From: Methyloligella solikamskensis
GTDB taxonomy: Bacteria; Pseudomonadota; Alphaproteobacteria; Rhizobiales; Methyloligellaceae
Assembly: GCF_042676065.1 (NCBI RefSeq)
Contig: NZ_JBHTJO010000001.1
Span: 1,488,001-1,552,000 of the forward strand
DNA: 64,000 nucleotides
Direction of reading: 5' to 3'
The notes under the pieces: generated by a model
Database searches by the model: none
Told to the model about the DNA's origin: nothing
What the model saw: only the letters and a program-made list of their open reading frames with translations
Part shown: in pieces, positions 7,063 through 16,097 of the stretch
How positions within the stretch are numbered: position 1 is the first letter of the stretch
How the letters are laid out: the number at the start of each line of letters is the position of its first letter
Position numbers and translations under genes: made by a program

Positions 7063-8583
7063 ATGCGCGTGCTTCTCGTCAACGTTCCCCATCCCTCCAT
7101 CGGCAGCCGGATCCCTGACGACCACCTGCCGCCGCTTGGTTTGCTCTCAATCGGCGGGCCTCTGATAGACGACGGTCACGATGTCCGCCTGATCGACGGC
7201 GAGTTCGGACCTCTGCCGTTGGAAAAGCTGGTGGATCGGATCGTCGATTTCGAGCCAGAAGCGGTTCTGTTCGGCCATTCCGGCTCGACCTCGGGACACC
7301 CGATCATCGCGGCCGTTGCCGCCCGGGTCGCCGACCGCCTGCCCCATGCGGCCATCATCTATGGCGGGGTCTTCCCGACCTATCATTGGCACGAGATCCT
7401 GCACACCGAACCTTGGGTTACCGCGATCGTGCGGGGTGAGGGGGAGGAGACGGCGCGCCAGCTCATCGGTGCTCTAGAGGCCGGAGAGTCCCTGGCCGGG
7501 ATCGCAGGCATTGCCTATCGCGGTCCTCTCGGTCCGTGCGCTACCGTCCCCGCACCCGTGATCCGGGATCTCGATTCCTACCGTGTCGGGTGGGAGCTGA
7601 TCGACCATGCGCGCTACAGCTACTGGGGGCGCCTGCGCGCCGTCGTGGTGCAGTTTTCCCGCGGCTGTCCGCATCTGTGCAATTACTGCGGCCAGCGGGG
7701 GTTCTGGACGCGATGGCGCCATCGCGATCCTGTTCTATTCGCCAAGGAGATCGCCCGACTGCATCGGGAGCATGGGGTCAAGGTTTTTAATTTTGCGGAC
7801 GAGAATCCAACGGTGTCCAAGAAGGCCTGGAAGATTTTCCTGGAAGCGCTGATCTCGGAGAACGTTGATGTGATCCTCGTGGGCTCGACGCGGGCCGACG
7901 ATATCGTGCGCGATGCCGATATCCTCCATCTCTACAAGAAGGCAGGTTGGCAGCGTTTCCTGCTCGGGTTGGAGACGACTGATGCCAAGACGATCGAACT
8001 CATCCGTAAAGGCGCCGCGACTTCGACCGACCGTGAGGCCATACGCCTGATGCGTGAGCACGGCATTCTTTCGATGGCGACCTGGGTGGTCGGATTCGAG
8101 GAAGAGACCGACGTGGATCTTTGGCGGGGGTTGAGACAGCTGCTCTCCTACGATCCTGACCAGATCCAGCTACTCTACGTGACGCCCCATCGCTGGACGC
8201 CCTTCTTCAGGATTGCGGAGGAACGGCGCGTAATCCAGACCGACCGGCGGCGGTGGGACTACAAGCATCAGGTGCTAGCGACCGGCACCATGCCGGCATG
8301 GCGCACGCTCTTATGGGTGAAGTTCACCGAGCTGGTGCTCCAGGGCCGGCCAAAGGCGCTGTGGCGCACCTACTGTCATCCCGACCCTGGATTGCGCCAC
8401 GCCATGCGGTGGTACAGTCAAATGGGGCGCCGGGTCTGGCCCTATGAGATCGTCAATTTCTTCCTGCGGCGACGGACAAAAGACGGGCCGACCCTCGGTG
8501 CCTTCTGGGGCGACCCTCTGGATGCAGAAGAGTATTCGATGTCCGTTGGGCGAGTGGCGAGTCCAGTCCGAAGCGCCGCCTGA
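7063..8583 (+). CDS. Cobalamin-binding radical SAM protein, BchE-like
   Basis: A 506-residue protein with an N-terminal B12-binding domain (MRVLLVNVPHP to about residue 140, including PPLGLLSIGG and VRGEGEETARQL) and a radical SAM domain. The cluster motif is SRGCPHLCNYCGQRGFW (CxxxCxxC) near residue 205. Downstream stretches such as NFADENPTVSKKAW, STRADDIVRDADILHLY and EHGILSMATWVVGFEEET resemble the anaerobic Mg-protoporphyrin monomethyl ester cyclase BchE and relatives. BchE is usually about 550-580 residues and clusters with bacteriochlorophyll genes; neither holds here, so the substrate is uncertain. The ATG at 7063 is preceded by AGGA. Confidence 0.8.
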   Translation: MRVLLVNVPHPSIGSRIPDDHLPPLGLLSIGGPLIDDGHDVRLIDGEFGPLPLEKLVDRIVDFEPEAVLFGHSGSTSGHPIIAAVAARVADRLPHAAIIYGGVFPTYHWHEILHTEPWVTAIVRGEGEETARQLIGALEAGESLAGIAGIAYRGPLGPCATVPAPVIRDLDSYRVGWELIDHARYSYWGRLRAVVVQFSRGCPHLCNYCGQRGFWTRWRHRDPVLFAKEIARLHREHGVKVFNFADENPTVSKKAWKIFLEALISENVDVILVGSTRADDIVRDADILHLYKKAGWQRFLLGLETTDAKTIELIRKGAATSTDREAIRLMREHGILSMATWVVGFEEETDVDLWRGLRQLLSYDPDQIQLLYVTPHRWTPFFRIAEERRVIQTDRRRWDYKHQVLATGTMPAWRTLLWVKFTELVLQGRPKALWRTYCHPDPGLRHAMRWYSQMGRRVWPYEIVNFFLRRRTKDGPTLGAFWGDPLDAEEYSMSVGRVASPVRSAA

Positions 8584-8589
8584 GCCGCA

Positions 8590-9903
8590 TTAGGCTGCCG
8601 CGCTTCCTTCTACATCTCGCTCACGCCGCTTCTCCGCGCGGCCGAGGCCGAAGCCGATGCCGGCCCAGACAAGGGCGACGCCAGCGCCGATGACCATGGC
8701 GAAGGACGGGTCGCCGACGATATCGAGGCCGCGCTTCACCCAGCCGCTCACCGCATCGCCACCGCGATAGACGACGGTGTCGATGAAGTTCTTGGCCTTA
8801 TATTTTTCCTCCGGCGAGACGACCGTGTAGAGCATCTCGCGGCCCGGGCGGACGAGGGCGTATTCCCCTGCGCGCCGCGCAATCATCACGACTGCGAGGA
8901 CGCCGAAGACCGGCGAGAAGGCGAGCCACAGGAAGCCGCCTGCGATGAGCACCGGCACGGCCACCAGCAGCACGCCGATACCGAGCCGCTTGGCGATGTG
9001 GCCGGTGAAGAAGATCTGGGTGACGATGGAGAGGGTCTGCACGACCGTGTCGATCAGGCCGAAGACCTGGGTCTGGCGCGTGGGGTCGGGGAAGTTCTCC
9101 GCCACCAGCCGCGCCTGCTCGAAATAGAGGAACGTGCTGACGCTCGCCAAAAACACCACGAAGACGGCGATGCCCGCGAGATAGCCGGACTTGAAGACCT
9201 CCGTGGCGCCGGCGAACGGGTTGCCGCCCAGAGGCTTGCGGCTGTCGTTCTTGACCGCGTCGGCATGCTCGACCGGGTGACGGTCGCGCCAGCGATAGAG
9301 CAGCATGGCTGCGATGGCGCTGCCGGCGAGCAAGACCGCCGATAGGGCGAGCAGCCCGGAATGGCCGATGGGTGCGACGAGGAGGGTTCCGAGGATCGGC
9401 CCGGTGAGCCCACCGAGGCTGGCCCCGCCGGCGATCATGGCGAAGAGCCGCTTGGCTTCGGCGGTGACAAAGATGTCGGCCAGGACGCTCCAGGCCAGCG
9501 AGATGGCGATCAGGTTGAAGACCGAGAGCCAGATATAGAAGGCGCGCGCGGTCCAGATATCGTCGGGGCGCATGGCCAGGGCCGCGGCGAAACCCACGAG
9601 GTTCAGGACGAAGAAGCCGTAGGCCCAGGGGAGGATACGCCGCCGCGAGGCTTTGGAGGCGAGCCAGCCGAAAAGCGGCATTGCGGCCAGGGTCGCCAGG
9701 AAGGTGCCGGTGAAGAGCCACTGAAGGTTCTCAACGCCGCCGGCGATGCCCATGGTCTCGCGCACCGGGCGCAGCATGAAGTAGCCGGTGAAGACCAGGA
9801 AGAACATGGCGAGGCCGCCGGCGACGGCCGGGATCTCGCCAGGTTCGAGGTTGAGCAACCGCGCGATCCGGTGGCCGGCAGCGCTTTCGGCCAAATGGCC
9901 CAT
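8590..9903 (-). CDS. MFS-type carrier related to Npt/Tlc ATP:ADP exchangers
   Basis: A 437-residue membrane protein with about 12 hydrophobic segments. The N-terminal FFLVFTGYFMLRPVRETMGI and the late block IARRAGEYALVRPGREMLYTVVSPEEKYKAKNF with TVVYRGGDAVSGW are hallmarks of the COG3202-like group that includes nucleotide exchangers of obligate intracellular bacteria. Free-living members are common and their substrates are mostly unknown, so a nucleotide substrate should not be assumed. It follows the aldo/keto reductase by 21 bases on the same strand with a GGGGGAC ribosome binding site, so the two form an operon. It converges with the radical SAM gene, with six bases between stops. Confidence 0.8.
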   Translation of the reverse strand: MGHLAESAAGHRIARLLNLEPGEIPAVAGGLAMFFLVFTGYFMLRPVRETMGIAGGVENLQWLFTGTFLATLAAMPLFGWLASKASRRRILPWAYGFFVLNLVGFAAALAMRPDDIWTARAFYIWLSVFNLIAISLAWSVLADIFVTAEAKRLFAMIAGGASLGGLTGPILGTLLVAPIGHSGLLALSAVLLAGSAIAAMLLYRWRDRHPVEHADAVKNDSRKPLGGNPFAGATEVFKSGYLAGIAVFVVFLASVSTFLYFEQARLVAENFPDPTRQTQVFGLIDTVVQTLSIVTQIFFTGHIAKRLGIGVLLVAVPVLIAGGFLWLAFSPVFGVLAVVMIARRAGEYALVRPGREMLYTVVSPEEKYKAKNFIDTVVYRGGDAVSGWVKRGLDIVGDPSFAMVIGAGVALVWAGIGFGLGRAEKRRERDVEGSAAA

Positions 9904-9924
9904 GACGTCCCCCGGAATGCGTGC

Positions 9925-10872
9925 TTAAGCGAAGGTCTCGAGCAGCTCTTTCTGCTGGGCCTCGCTCAGAAGCGGTCCGACGCCCGCATGGAGGTTGTCC
10001 GCCTGATGGGTCGGCTTGCTCGTCGCCGGGATGACGGCGGTGACCGCCGGATTGCTGATGGCGAATTTCAGAAAGATCTGGGCCCATGAGGTGGCTTCGA
10101 CCTCGGAGGCCCAGTCGGGCAGGGGCTTGCCTTTCACCTGACCGAACAGCCGCCCGTCGTCGTAGGCGCGGTTGATGAGGACGGCGACGCCCTTTTCCTT
10201 CGCAAGCGGCAGGACCGTCTCGGCGGCCTTGGGCGCATTCACCGAATAGTGGATCTGGATAAAGTCGAGCGGCTCTTCGCGCATGATGTCTTCCATCACG
10301 GGCAGGCCGTAATCGAGATAGTGGGTGATGCCCACATATTTGGTGGCGCCTTGCTCCTTCAGCTCGCGGGCATAGGCGAGCTGGGTCCTCCAGTCGCGCA
10401 AATTATGAACCTGGAGCAGCTCGACGTGATCGGTGCGCAGCTTCTTCAGGGAACCGGTCCATTGGGCTTCTGCCTCCTCGCGGCTGTCGGCGGCGATCTT
10501 GGTGGCGAGGAAGCAGCGGTCGCGATACCCGCCGTCCTCCAGCAGGGCGCCCAGGGCCGCATCGGCATTGCCGTAGTTGGGGGAGGTGTCGAAGACCGTG
10601 CCGCCGCCGTCAAAGAACACCTTGATGGTCTCCTTCAGGGCTTCGAACTGGGGCGAGCCGATCTCGACGTTGTAGCTGCCCGAGGTGCCGGCGCCGATGA
10701 CGGGAACCTCCTGGCCGGTCGCGGGGATGGCACGCTTGCGCAGCGGCTCCGTCGGGGGCTCGGTCGGCTTCACCACCTCGGCCGCGTAGGCCGAGAGACG
10801 GGCCTTGGGGGAGAGGAGAAGGCCGCCGGCAGCAAGGCTCGCGGCGGTCAGAAACTCTCGGCGGGACTGCAT
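9925..10872 (-). CDS. Tat-exported aldo/keto reductase
   Basis: A 315-residue protein. The ATG at 10872 gives MQSRREFLTAASLAAGGLLL, a twin-arginine signal with SRREFLTAA, and has GGAAGGAG ahead of it; the longer upstream frame is rejected for that reason. The catalytic tetrad is visible as D and Y in FDTSPNYGNAD, K in FLATKIA and H in LLQVHNL. Aldo/keto reductases reduce carbonyls with NADPH; a Tat signal implies export of a folded, cofactor-loaded enzyme to the periplasm, where nicotinamide recycling is unclear. First gene of an operon with the Npt-like carrier. Confidence 0.9.
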   Translation of the reverse strand: MQSRREFLTAASLAAGGLLLSPKARLSAYAAEVVKPTEPPTEPLRKRAIPATGQEVPVIGAGTSGSYNVEIGSPQFEALKETIKVFFDGGGTVFDTSPNYGNADAALGALLEDGGYRDRCFLATKIAADSREEAEAQWTGSLKKLRTDHVELLQVHNLRDWRTQLAYARELKEQGATKYVGITHYLDYGLPVMEDIMREEPLDFIQIHYSVNAPKAAETVLPLAKEKGVAVLINRAYDDGRLFGQVKGKPLPDWASEVEATSWAQIFLKFAISNPAVTAVIPATSKPTHQADNLHAGVGPLLSEAQQKELLETFA

Positions 10873-10919
10873 GGAAATCGCTCCTTCCGCTGTGTTCGAT
10901 CGTCCGCAAAACGCGTGCA

Positions 10920-10942
10920 CCTCCTGTTCTATACGCAGGAGG
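10920..10942. promoter_or_regulatory. Inverted repeat upstream of the aldo/keto reductase
   Basis: Perfect 7-bp arms CCTCCTG (10920-10926) and CAGGAGG (10936-10942) separated by nine bases, about 48 bases before the reductase ATG. It could be an operator or a leader hairpin. No regulator gene is adjacent. Confidence 0.35.
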
Positions 10943-11146
10943 CAGGCCTATGGTTTTCGACAAATACAGCAGAATTGCAGAGGGCCGGCCGCCGTCTTCC
11001 TTTTTCGGCTGCAGCTCTCGCGATTCTCCTGCGGCGATGAGGGCGATGCAGGACGTGTCGCAGGCGCGCCCTGCACGCCCGCAATGATGCGTATTTTTCC
11101 CGTTCAGATTGCCGATTTTTAACGATTGGCGGATACCCGGTTGGGC

Positions 11147-13321
11147 ATGACGACGATGCCTTACCCGATGCCCGAGAGCGAGGAAGCCCGCCTCCAGGCG
11201 CTCGCCGAGTATCATCTGATGGATACGCCGCCGGAAGAGGAGTTCGACCGGCTGGTGGCGCTTGCTGCGCGGATCTTCCGCGTGCCTATCGTTCTGATTT
11301 CTCTTCTGGAACAGGACCGGCAGTTCTTCAAGGCGCGGCTTGGCCTGGATGTGTGCGAGACCGACCGGACCGTCTCCTTCTGCGCCCATGCGATCATGCA
11401 GGACGACATTCTGTTCGTGGCGGACGCGAAGAAGGACGAGCGTTTCGCGGCGAATCCGCTGGTCACGGGACAGCCTTACATCCGCTTCTATGCCGGCAAG
11501 CCGCTGCGCGCCCCGAACGGCGAGAAGATCGGCACGTTCTGCATCATCGATACGGCCCCGCGCGAGTGCTTCACGAAAGAGGACCGGAAGAACCTGACGG
11601 CGCTTGCGAAGCTTGCGATGGACAAGATGGAGATGCGGCGGCTTGAGGCTGCGGAGGAGGTGAACGCGACGCGGTTCGCCAATATCGCAGCCACGTCCCC
11701 GGATGCGATCATCTGCAATGATGAAGACGGACGGGTGACCTTCTGGAACGACGCCGCCGAGAGACTGTTCGGTTACACGGCACAGGAAATGGTCGGGCAG
11801 ACCGCGGACATTCTCATCCCCGATAGCTGGCGCGAGCTTTACGAAGACGAGGTTCGCCGTCTGCAGACGGGCGTCCCCATGACCCTTGCCGACCGTACTA
11901 TAGAGCTCTCGGGCCTGCGAAAGGACGGGACCGTGTTCCCCACGGAGGTCTCATTGTCCACCTGGCAGGAGAGCGGCCGGACCAGCGTGGGCGCCATCGT
12001 GCGCGATATCACCGAGCGGCGGACTCATGAAGAGAAGCTGTTCGAGCTGGCCATGGTGGATCAGCTTACGGATCTACCGAATCGAAGCGCTTTCATGGAC
12101 CTCTTGAGCGAGACGCTGGGCGCCGGGCAGCCCGCCACGCTGCTGCTGATCGATCTCGACGGCTTCAAAGAGACGAACGATTCCCTCGGCCGGTCGGGCG
12201 GCGATCTCGTGCTGCGCCAAGTGGCGGGAAGGGTGCAGGCGGTGGCCAAAGGCGCGAAGCTCGTCGCGCGCCTCGGCAGCGACGAGTTCGCCGTTCAGAT
12301 GCCGGGCAATTGCATCGGTGAGATCAGGGCCTTGGCCGACGAATTGCTGCAGGCCCTCTGCGGCACCTACGTTGTCGCCAGGAAGGAAGTGGAGCTTGGC
12401 GCGAGCATCGGCATTGCGCTTGCGCCGCTGCACGGCGAGGAGGCGGACGAACTGATGAGCGCCGCCGACCTTGCGCTTTATCGGGCGAAGAGCGCCGGAC
12501 GGCACCGCTACGAATTCTTCCAGCCTGCCTTCCGCGTGGCCGCCGTGGTGCGGCGCATCTTCAAGCGGGAGCTTCGGCGGGCATTTCAGCAAAACGAATT
12601 CGAGCTTTTCTATCAGCCCCAGGTCGCGACCAGGACAAAGCAGCTCACGGGCGCCGAGGCGCTGTTGCGCTGGAACCATCCCGAGCGGGGGCTTCTCCCG
12701 CCCTCCGCCTTTTTGGAGGTGTTGAGTGAGAAGCCGACTGCTGCCGATGTCGGCGAATGGATCCTGCGCCAGGCATGTATGCAGGCGGTCAAATGGCGGA
12801 GGCAGTCGCCGGGGTTCCGCATGGGCGTCAATCTGTTCGCCGCCCAATTCCGATCGGGACGTCTTCTGACGAGCGTCCAGAACGCCCTGGCCGAAAGCGG
12901 TCTTCCCCCCGAAGCCCTCGAGCTGGAGCTTGTCGAGAATATTCTGCTTCGAAACGACGACCGGACCCTTGCGCTGCTGCGGGAGCTGCGGCGCATAGGC
13001 GTCGGGCTCGCCTTCGACGATTACGGAACCGGCTATGCCTCGCTGAGCCTTTTGAAGCGCTATCCCGTCACCCGGCTGAAGATCGACCGCTCCTTCGTAC
13101 ACGACCTCACGGTGGACGAGGAAGATGCGGCCGTGGTGAAGGCGGTGATCTATCTGGGCAAGAGCTTCGGGCTGGACGTGATTGCCGAAGGTGTCGAGAC
13201 GGAAGCGCAGCGCGTGGCCCTCGATGCGGCCGGCTGTCAGGAAGCCCAGGGCTATCTCTTCGGACGCCCGATGCCGGCATCCCAATTCACCGCTGAGTTC
13301 CTCGCTGCCCGGGCGGCTTGA
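11147..13321 (+). CDS. GAF-PAS-GGDEF-EAL cyclic-di-GMP protein
   Basis: A 724-residue cytosolic sensor enzyme without membrane segments. Order: GAF (about residues 20-165, with RTVSFCAHAI and KPLRAPNGEKIGTFCIID), PAS (about 180-300, SPDAIICNDEDGRVTFWNDAAE), GGDEF (about 310-465) and EAL (about 480-715). The GGDEF signature is changed to GSDEF at residues 377-381. The EAL domain keeps EALLRW at 504, the FDDYGTGYASL loop, KIDRSF and EGVET. The likely net activity is cyclic-di-GMP phosphodiesterase, with the GGDEF domain weak or regulatory. The frame opens at a TTG (11126), but ATG 11147 is the more likely start; both have poor ribosome binding sites. Confidence 0.92.
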   Translation: MTTMPYPMPESEEARLQALAEYHLMDTPPEEEFDRLVALAARIFRVPIVLISLLEQDRQFFKARLGLDVCETDRTVSFCAHAIMQDDILFVADAKKDERFAANPLVTGQPYIRFYAGKPLRAPNGEKIGTFCIIDTAPRECFTKEDRKNLTALAKLAMDKMEMRRLEAAEEVNATRFANIAATSPDAIICNDEDGRVTFWNDAAERLFGYTAQEMVGQTADILIPDSWRELYEDEVRRLQTGVPMTLADRTIELSGLRKDGTVFPTEVSLSTWQESGRTSVGAIVRDITERRTHEEKLFELAMVDQLTDLPNRSAFMDLLSETLGAGQPATLLLIDLDGFKETNDSLGRSGGDLVLRQVAGRVQAVAKGAKLVARLGSDEFAVQMPGNCIGEIRALADELLQALCGTYVVARKEVELGASIGIALAPLHGEEADELMSAADLALYRAKSAGRHRYEFFQPAFRVAAVVRRIFKRELRRAFQQNEFELFYQPQVATRTKQLTGAEALLRWNHPERGLLPPSAFLEVLSEKPTAADVGEWILRQACMQAVKWRRQSPGFRMGVNLFAAQFRSGRLLTSVQNALAESGLPPEALELELVENILLRNDDRTLALLRELRRIGVGLAFDDYGTGYASLSLLKRYPVTRLKIDRSFVHDLTVDEEDAAVVKAVIYLGKSFGLDVIAEGVETEAQRVALDAAGCQEAQGYLFGRPMPASQFTAEFLAARAA

Positions 13322-13433
13322 GGGGCCGGACTCTTAATAGTGATCCGACTTTCCTCGAGGCTGGTTGAACTCGGCGGCGGGGTCGTATGTTACCGCTTGG
13401 AGAAGCGAAGCCATTTTTTCTAAAGGAGACTGG

Positions 13434-13874
13434 ATGCTGAATACATTTCGGATTTTTGCCGCCTTCGCCATGCTGGCGATGGTGAGCGTCCCGGCCCACG
13501 CGGAAGACTTCAAGCAGATTGTCGAGGGGCAGTACGCCGCGTTCGACAAGGCGTTCAACGCGCAGAATGGCGAGGCGATCGCCAAGATGTACACGAACGA
13601 CGCGATGTTCCTGCCCTCATCTCATGAGGTGATCGAGCAGGACGGTATCGCCAAGTTCTTCGACGGGCTGTTCGAGGCGGGGCTTACCGATCACAAGATC
13701 GAGCTGATCGAGATCGTCGAAGCACGCGACGGCACGATTATCGCCGCGGGCCGGTGGCATGTCATGGCGCCTGGCGAGGATGGCGAGCCCACGGAGGTGA
13801 ACGGTCTCCTGACCCATGTCTTCAAGCTTCAGGAGAACGGCAACTATCTCGCGCGGCTGCATATCTTCAACTAG
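13434..13874 (+). CDS. Exported SnoaL/DUF4440-like (SgcJ/EcaC family) protein
   Basis: A 146-residue protein with a Sec signal peptide (MLNTFRIFAAFAMLAMVSVP, cleavage likely after AHA). The mature part, from about EDFKQIVEGQYAAFDKAFNA through MYTNDAMFLP to GLLTHVFKLQENGNYLARLH, fits the NTF2-like SnoaL/DUF4440 group of small cone-shaped proteins, here periplasmic. The ATG at 13434 has AAAGGAG at good spacing. No catalytic role can be inferred from sequence. A monocistronic unit. Confidence 0.82.
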   Translation: MLNTFRIFAAFAMLAMVSVPAHAEDFKQIVEGQYAAFDKAFNAQNGEAIAKMYTNDAMFLPSSHEVIEQDGIAKFFDGLFEAGLTDHKIELIEIVEARDGTIIAAGRWHVMAPGEDGEPTEVNGLLTHVFKLQENGNYLARLHIFN

Positions 13875-13986
13875 CGCGCAGGGTCTGGGCCCGGCGCCCG
13901 ATCCAGGCAACATTGCGTAAGGTGGGGCGTGAACAATCGCGCCCCGCTTTGCGTTCAACGGGCTCCTGAATTCAAAGGAGTCCCAT

Positions 13987-14403
13987 ATGTCGACCAAATC
14001 CCTCGCCGAACTCTCCAAGCGCATGAAAGAGATCGATTTCGCCATGCTCACCACGGTGGCGCCAGATGGCGGCATCGCCTCCCGTCCCATGAGCAACAAC
14101 AAGGACGTGGAGTATGACGGCGACAGCTACTACTTCACCAGCGACGAGACGGACATGGTGAGCGAGATCGCCGACAACCCCAATGTCGGCCTGACCTTCC
14201 ACGGCGATGACAGGTTTTTCGTCGCGGTCGCCGGCGAGGCGGAGCTGATCCGCGACAAGGAGACGTTCAAGGCCCATTGGGCGCCCAGCGTCGACGACTG
14301 GTTCGAGGATGGGATCGACACGCCGGGCCTGGTGCTCATCAAGGTCCATGCCGCTCGCGTCCACTACTGGGACGGTGAGGAGAACGGCGAGATCAAGATC
14401 TGA
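13987..14403 (+). CDS. Pyridoxamine 5'-phosphate oxidase-like flavin protein (general stress protein 26 type)
   Basis: A 138-residue split-barrel flavin-binding protein. The opening KSLAELSKRMKEIDFAMLTT, the block GGIASRPMSNNKDVEYDGD, YYFTSDETDMVSEIADNPNV and the late WFEDGIDTPGLVLIKVH follow the Pyrid_ox_like pattern of stress proteins, rather than true PdxH. It probably binds FMN or F420-like flavins; the substrate is unknown. A clear AAAGGAGT site precedes the ATG. Confidence 0.88.
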   Translation: MSTKSLAELSKRMKEIDFAMLTTVAPDGGIASRPMSNNKDVEYDGDSYYFTSDETDMVSEIADNPNVGLTFHGDDRFFVAVAGEAELIRDKETFKAHWAPSVDDWFEDGIDTPGLVLIKVHAARVHYWDGEENGEIKI

Positions 14404-14544
14404 GGCCTCTCTTTCCCCGCGAGCTTGCCCGAGAAGCGACATTGCAGCCGCTTGACCGGTGGCGTCTGGGTTGCTTGGCTGCCCGGATATTAGGCAGCGC
14501 CGAGTCGCATAAGGCGCAAAGGGAAACGCGGGAAGGGGCAGCAA

Positions 14545-14934
14545 ATGCCGGAAACCAAGGACTATCCGCCGTTATCACCGATCTGGGTGGGGCTTCGCGG
14601 CTGCTGTCCCCGCTGCGGAAAAGGGCACCTTTTCAAAGGCTTTTTGACGCTTCGGAAGGAATGCGACGTTTGCGGGCTCGACTTTTCCTTCGCCGATCCG
14701 GCCGACGGCCCGGCATTCTTCGTGATGTGTTTCGGCTGTGTGCCGGCGGTGATGCTGGCCGTCTGGATCGAGATCGCCTTCCAGGCGCCTTACTGGGTCC
14801 ATCTCGTGACGTCGGTGCCGTTTCTGCTGCTCACCTGCATCCCGCCGCTTCGACCTTTGAAGGCCTGGCTCGTGGCGAGCCAGTACTACCACAAGGCGGA
14901 GGAAGGAAAGCTGGTCCAGCCCGACGAGGCTTAG
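14545..14934 (+). CDS. DUF983-family membrane protein
   Basis: A 129-residue protein. The N-terminal half carries two CxxC pairs, CCPRCGKGHLF and CDVCGLDF, forming a rubredoxin-like zinc ribbon. The C-terminal half has two membrane segments around residues 50-100 (PAFFVMCFGCVPAVMLAVWI and the following hydrophobic run). This is the DUF983 architecture widespread in Alphaproteobacteria, often near cytochrome oxidase genes, which are not present here. Ribosome binding site GGAAGGGG. Converges with the metallopeptidase. Confidence 0.9.
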   Translation: MPETKDYPPLSPIWVGLRGCCPRCGKGHLFKGFLTLRKECDVCGLDFSFADPADGPAFFVMCFGCVPAVMLAVWIEIAFQAPYWVHLVTSVPFLLLTCIPPLRPLKAWLVASQYYHKAEEGKLVQPDEA

Positions 14935-15079
14935 GGCTGACGGCACGCGGGGGTCGAGATAGTCCTCGCTGCACCTTGCGTACGCCAATGCACTCGGCGG
15001 GGCTCTGCCGGCCCTTCATTATTTCACGGGCGGCGCCGGAAAGCTTCACCACGGTTGGTCGTAATCCGACATCGCAGCG

Positions 15080-16045
15080 TTACCGTCCCTGAGCCCCCCT
15101 GCGGAGCCACTCATGCACGAAGCTAAGCTTGCGCTGAGTGGCATCCGAAAGCACGAAGGGGTAAATGTCGGGCAATTCCATGGAGCGATTGACGTGGTTA
15201 ATCCCCATGATGATCGAGACTGCGGCGCGGATCAGGCGCTCTGCATTCGGTTCCGCGTAGGGATCCCAGCCGGGGGGTGGCAGTTCCGGCGATGAAAAGC
15301 CCGCAGAGACCAAGCTGTCGGTTATGTCGGTCAGGTGCAGCACATGGGCGGCGGTCTCGGCCCAGTCTTCATGGGGATGTGTAGAAGCGTAGATGGACAG
15401 ATAGTTCGACCCCCAATCCGCTGGAGGTCCATCGGCGTAATGACGCTCTAGCGCGGCGGTGTAGTCTTCCCGTTCGTCTCCGAACACCGACCGGAACGCA
15501 TCGAGAAAGTCAGAGCGCTGGCTGAGCCGCCACCAAAGCATGTGCGCAATCTCGTGGCGAAAATGACCGATCATGGTGCGATAAGGCTCATCCAGCGCTT
15601 CGCGGCGGGTTGTCCGCAAGATCTCGTCGGCCTCGGCCACAGCAATGGTGACCACGCCATCCACATGCCCCATGGCGACGGGGGTAGGGCCATCGCCCAG
15701 CATGTGAAACACCGGAGGCGCGCCCGGATCTTCCGGGCGGAACCAGTTCCAGCGGCCGAGATTGTCGAGGACCCACCGCTTCGCGGCCTCGGCCTTCGCC
15801 CAGTTGGGCATGACATTGGGAATCTCAGGATCCGGTGCCAAGGCAGTCATGGCGCAGGATCGGCAGAAAGCACCCTCTTCTGGTGCGATCCAGTTGCACC
15901 CGATGATATCGCGGTTCCGGCAGTAGGGCGGCGTCGTAATGAACGCGCGCGCCTGGGGATCATATGCGACCGGGGTCCCGTCCGCAGTGGAAAGGTTGTT
16001 GAACCACAGCGAGGCGGGCCCGACCGGATTAGAAAAAACGCGCAT
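15080..16045 (-). CDS. Putative zinc metallopeptidase (Peptidase_Mx / DUF2248-like)
   Basis: A 321-residue protein. The N-terminal 70 residues include four or five cysteines (PPYCRNRDIIGCNW, GAFCRSCAMTAL) that resemble a zinc ribbon. The catalytic helix is HFRHEIAHMLWWRL (HExxH) near residue 170, with a likely third ligand in HPHEDWAETAAHVLH near residue 230. This is the pattern of the putative zinc-binding metallopeptidase family whose substrates are unknown. The start is taken as the ATG at 16045; a TTG nine bases earlier is possible. It shares strand and lower GC with the ATP-grasp gene upstream. Confidence 0.85.
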   Translation of the reverse strand: MRVFSNPVGPASLWFNNLSTADGTPVAYDPQARAFITTPPYCRNRDIIGCNWIAPEEGAFCRSCAMTALAPDPEIPNVMPNWAKAEAAKRWVLDNLGRWNWFRPEDPGAPPVFHMLGDGPTPVAMGHVDGVVTIAVAEADEILRTTRREALDEPYRTMIGHFRHEIAHMLWWRLSQRSDFLDAFRSVFGDEREDYTAALERHYADGPPADWGSNYLSIYASTHPHEDWAETAAHVLHLTDITDSLVSAGFSSPELPPPGWDPYAEPNAERLIRAAVSIIMGINHVNRSMELPDIYPFVLSDATQRKLSFVHEWLRRGAQGR

Positions 16046-16082
16046 GCAAGACAAGCTTCCGAAGAGTTTTAGTCCGGCTCAA

Positions 16083-16097
16083 TCCAATCAGATTGGA
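16083..16097. promoter_or_regulatory. 15-bp palindrome upstream of the metallopeptidase
   Basis: TCCAATCAGATTGGA has perfect 7-bp arms around one base and lies about 38 bases before the metallopeptidase start, a position typical of an operator. The rest of the 227-base gap (16046-16272) shows no gene I can support. Confidence 0.4.
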
